A stretch of 64,000 bases of DNA, from the NCBI RefSeq assembly GCF_003660395.1, contig NZ_QXQT01000002.1:62001-126000 (forward strand). The letters are read 5' to 3'. The DNA is from Helicobacter vulpis. Its GTDB lineage: Bacteria; Campylobacterota; Campylobacteria; Campylobacterales; Helicobacteraceae. Position 1 is the first letter of the stretch. Each line of letters starts with the position of its first letter. Under the pieces are notes generated by a model that was not told the origin of the DNA, made no database searches, and was given only the letters and a program-made list of their open reading frames with translations. The translations under genes and the position numbers were made by a program. Below are positions 62,959 through 64,000 of this stretch, in pieces.

Positions 62959-64000
62959 TTAGTGATCTCTCTCTCTCTCTCTCTCTCTGCTTAAAGCCCC
63001 TTCTACCTCTGCTCTTGCTTGGACTAACAAGCTTTTAGCCTCTTGGCGGTGGGCTAAACTCTCTTGCAAAAACGTAGCGATTTGCTCTTGGATGGGGGCG
63101 GGGATTTTGTGGAGCAACACGCTTTTTAAGGCACTCTTGGAGATGGCACTTAGAATTGCTCCATTGGGGAATTTGGTCAGATAGGTTTGAAACAATGGGG
63201 ACTTTAAAAGGGTTAAAAGAGTCTCAGGGTTAAAGCGTTTTGAGCGCAGGACAAAAAAGCCCGTAGAAACCACGCAGGGACTTAAGCTTGCTGGGACAAG
63301 GGCGCAACGACTCAAACTCCCGGCCACGCTAGAGAGCAAGACATCACCACTTTGGGCTAATCGTCTCGCCCGTGTGGGCAGATGTGCGCCTAGTGCCTCT
63401 GTAGGGGTTAAAATGTTACCATAGTTGCCAATATGGGCGAGTTCAACATAGCGGTAGGTCGTGTTGGGCTGGGGTTCAAAGGGGGCATCGCAAATTTCAA
63501 AGTCTTCAAGGGTGCAAACCCCGCCTTTGTAATTTTTAAGCAAGTCCTCTATTTGGGCGTATTTGCTTTGGTAAAACTCCGCATCGAGCCGCCCCGTGCT
63601 TAAAAAGCTTTCTTTCAAGCTCTTGATTTGGTGTTCTTTGGGTGGGGCTTTGGGCGGTGTACCTAATTCTTGCTCTAGCAAGCCTTGCGCCTCTTTATAA
63701 AGGGCTTTGCTCTGTTCTAGGAAGGCGTGGGCAGTTTTAACTAGCTGGGCGATGTGTTCTTGAAAGTCTAGGGGGAGAAGGGGGATTTTTATTTTTTCAT
63801 AGAAAACTGCCGGTACTCTTTGCCGACCACTTGTCCCGACCATGTTGTCTTTTGCGACTTGTCTTATACTCTCGCGGTTTAGGTAGCAAAAGACAAATTC
63901 GGGTAAAAATCTGCTATCCCATACACGGATCACATTAAATTCTGTGCTACCAAACCCGACTCCATTTTTCAAGTGCTACGCAATAGCGCATTTCCCATGC
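62959..64000 (-). pseudogene. hsdS: Type I restriction specificity subunit HsdS, interrupted by an amber codon and cut by the window edge
   Basis: From the right edge the frame reads HGKCAIA, then TAG (63976-63978), then HLKNGVGFGSTEF and onward for 337 residues. The text across the stop matches the usual NGKxAI...GxGFGSTEF of S subunits, so the TAG is a nonsense mutation inside the first recognition domain. After it come a conserved helix (FQEHIAQLVKTAH), a second recognition domain starting TGRLDAEFYQSKY, a second conserved helix (QEQIATFLQES) and the (AG)11 tract, where the frame ends. TTG 63972 could restart translation. S subunits direct the HsdM/HsdR complex to its site; those genes are not in the window. 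Confidence 0.75.
62967..62988. repeat. Dinucleotide tract (CT)11, (AG)11 on the coding strand
   Basis: Eleven CT units sit exactly at the end of the second HsdS module. On the coding strand they encode alternating Arg-Glu codons. Length 22 (now) ends in GAT CAC TAA; length 24 adds four codons and stops; length 20 or 26 opens the frame into the third module. Confidence 0.97.

Overview
The window looks like chromosomal DNA of a gastric, non-pylori Helicobacter, probably of the H. felis / H. heilmannii / H. bizzozeronii type. Many gene blocks keep the order known from H. pylori: surA-like, lapB-like, rnhA, rnc, aroC, hypothetical, hemN, glpC-like; ribA, moaD, moaE, mog, moaC, hpaA; flgL | rplU, rpmA, dppABCDF, obgE; lutABC with bcp; hisS, asd; mraY, murD. 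Helicobacter-specific families are present (HpaA, Hof and Hor outer membrane proteins, TRL, ComB9/ComB10). The base composition is visibly richer in G+C than H. pylori, with many GCGC runs. The exact species cannot be named from the sequence alone.

Layout. 1-8.8 kb: a partial unknown gene, menaquinone synthesis (mqnA), then a dense operon from an envelope chaperone through RNase HI/III, chorismate synthase and HemN to an Fe-S oxidoreductase subunit. 8.9-14 kb: two outer membrane proteins around a zinc alcohol dehydrogenase, then an aldehyde dehydrogenase with its DUF779 partner. 14.1-16.4 kb: a frameshifted NhaC-type antiporter and a tRNA operon Gly-trl-Leu-Cys-Ser behind a strong promoter. 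16.5-19 kb: hydroxybutyrate dehydrogenase followed by a scrambled locus in which a GntP-type permease gene is cut apart by a decayed TauE/SafE fragment and a solitary YafQ/RelE-type toxin gene. 19-26 kb: an oligopeptide ABC transporter pair and two tandem chemoreceptor genes separated by an 8-bp x 7 tandem repeat. 26-30 kb: MscS channel, murD, mraY. 30.3-32.4 kb: comB9-comB10 of the DNA-uptake machine. 32.4-38.2 kb: lactate oxidation (lutABC), peroxiredoxin, hisS, asd. 38.2-45 kb: small envelope proteins, riboflavin/molybdopterin synthesis, HpaA and an alkaline-phosphatase-fold membrane transferase. 45-54.5 kb: flgL, ribosomal proteins, the dipeptide transporter and obgE.

54.5-64 kb is the accessory end. 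It holds a decayed secreted-protein remnant, a Gln-rich coiled-coil protein, a BspA-like DUF285 repeat protein with an apparent 5' frameshift, carB (apparently leaderless), a cytoplasmic Sel1-repeat protein, a compact restriction-modification pair resembling Hpy99I (beta-beta-alpha-Me nuclease plus beta-class methyltransferase), and a broken Type I specificity locus. That locus has three target-recognition modules, a premature amber codon and an (AG)11 tract positioned to switch the third module in or out of frame. It and the 17.3-19 kb scrambled locus are the most unusual structures here. No CRISPR array, rRNA or complete insertion sequence was seen.
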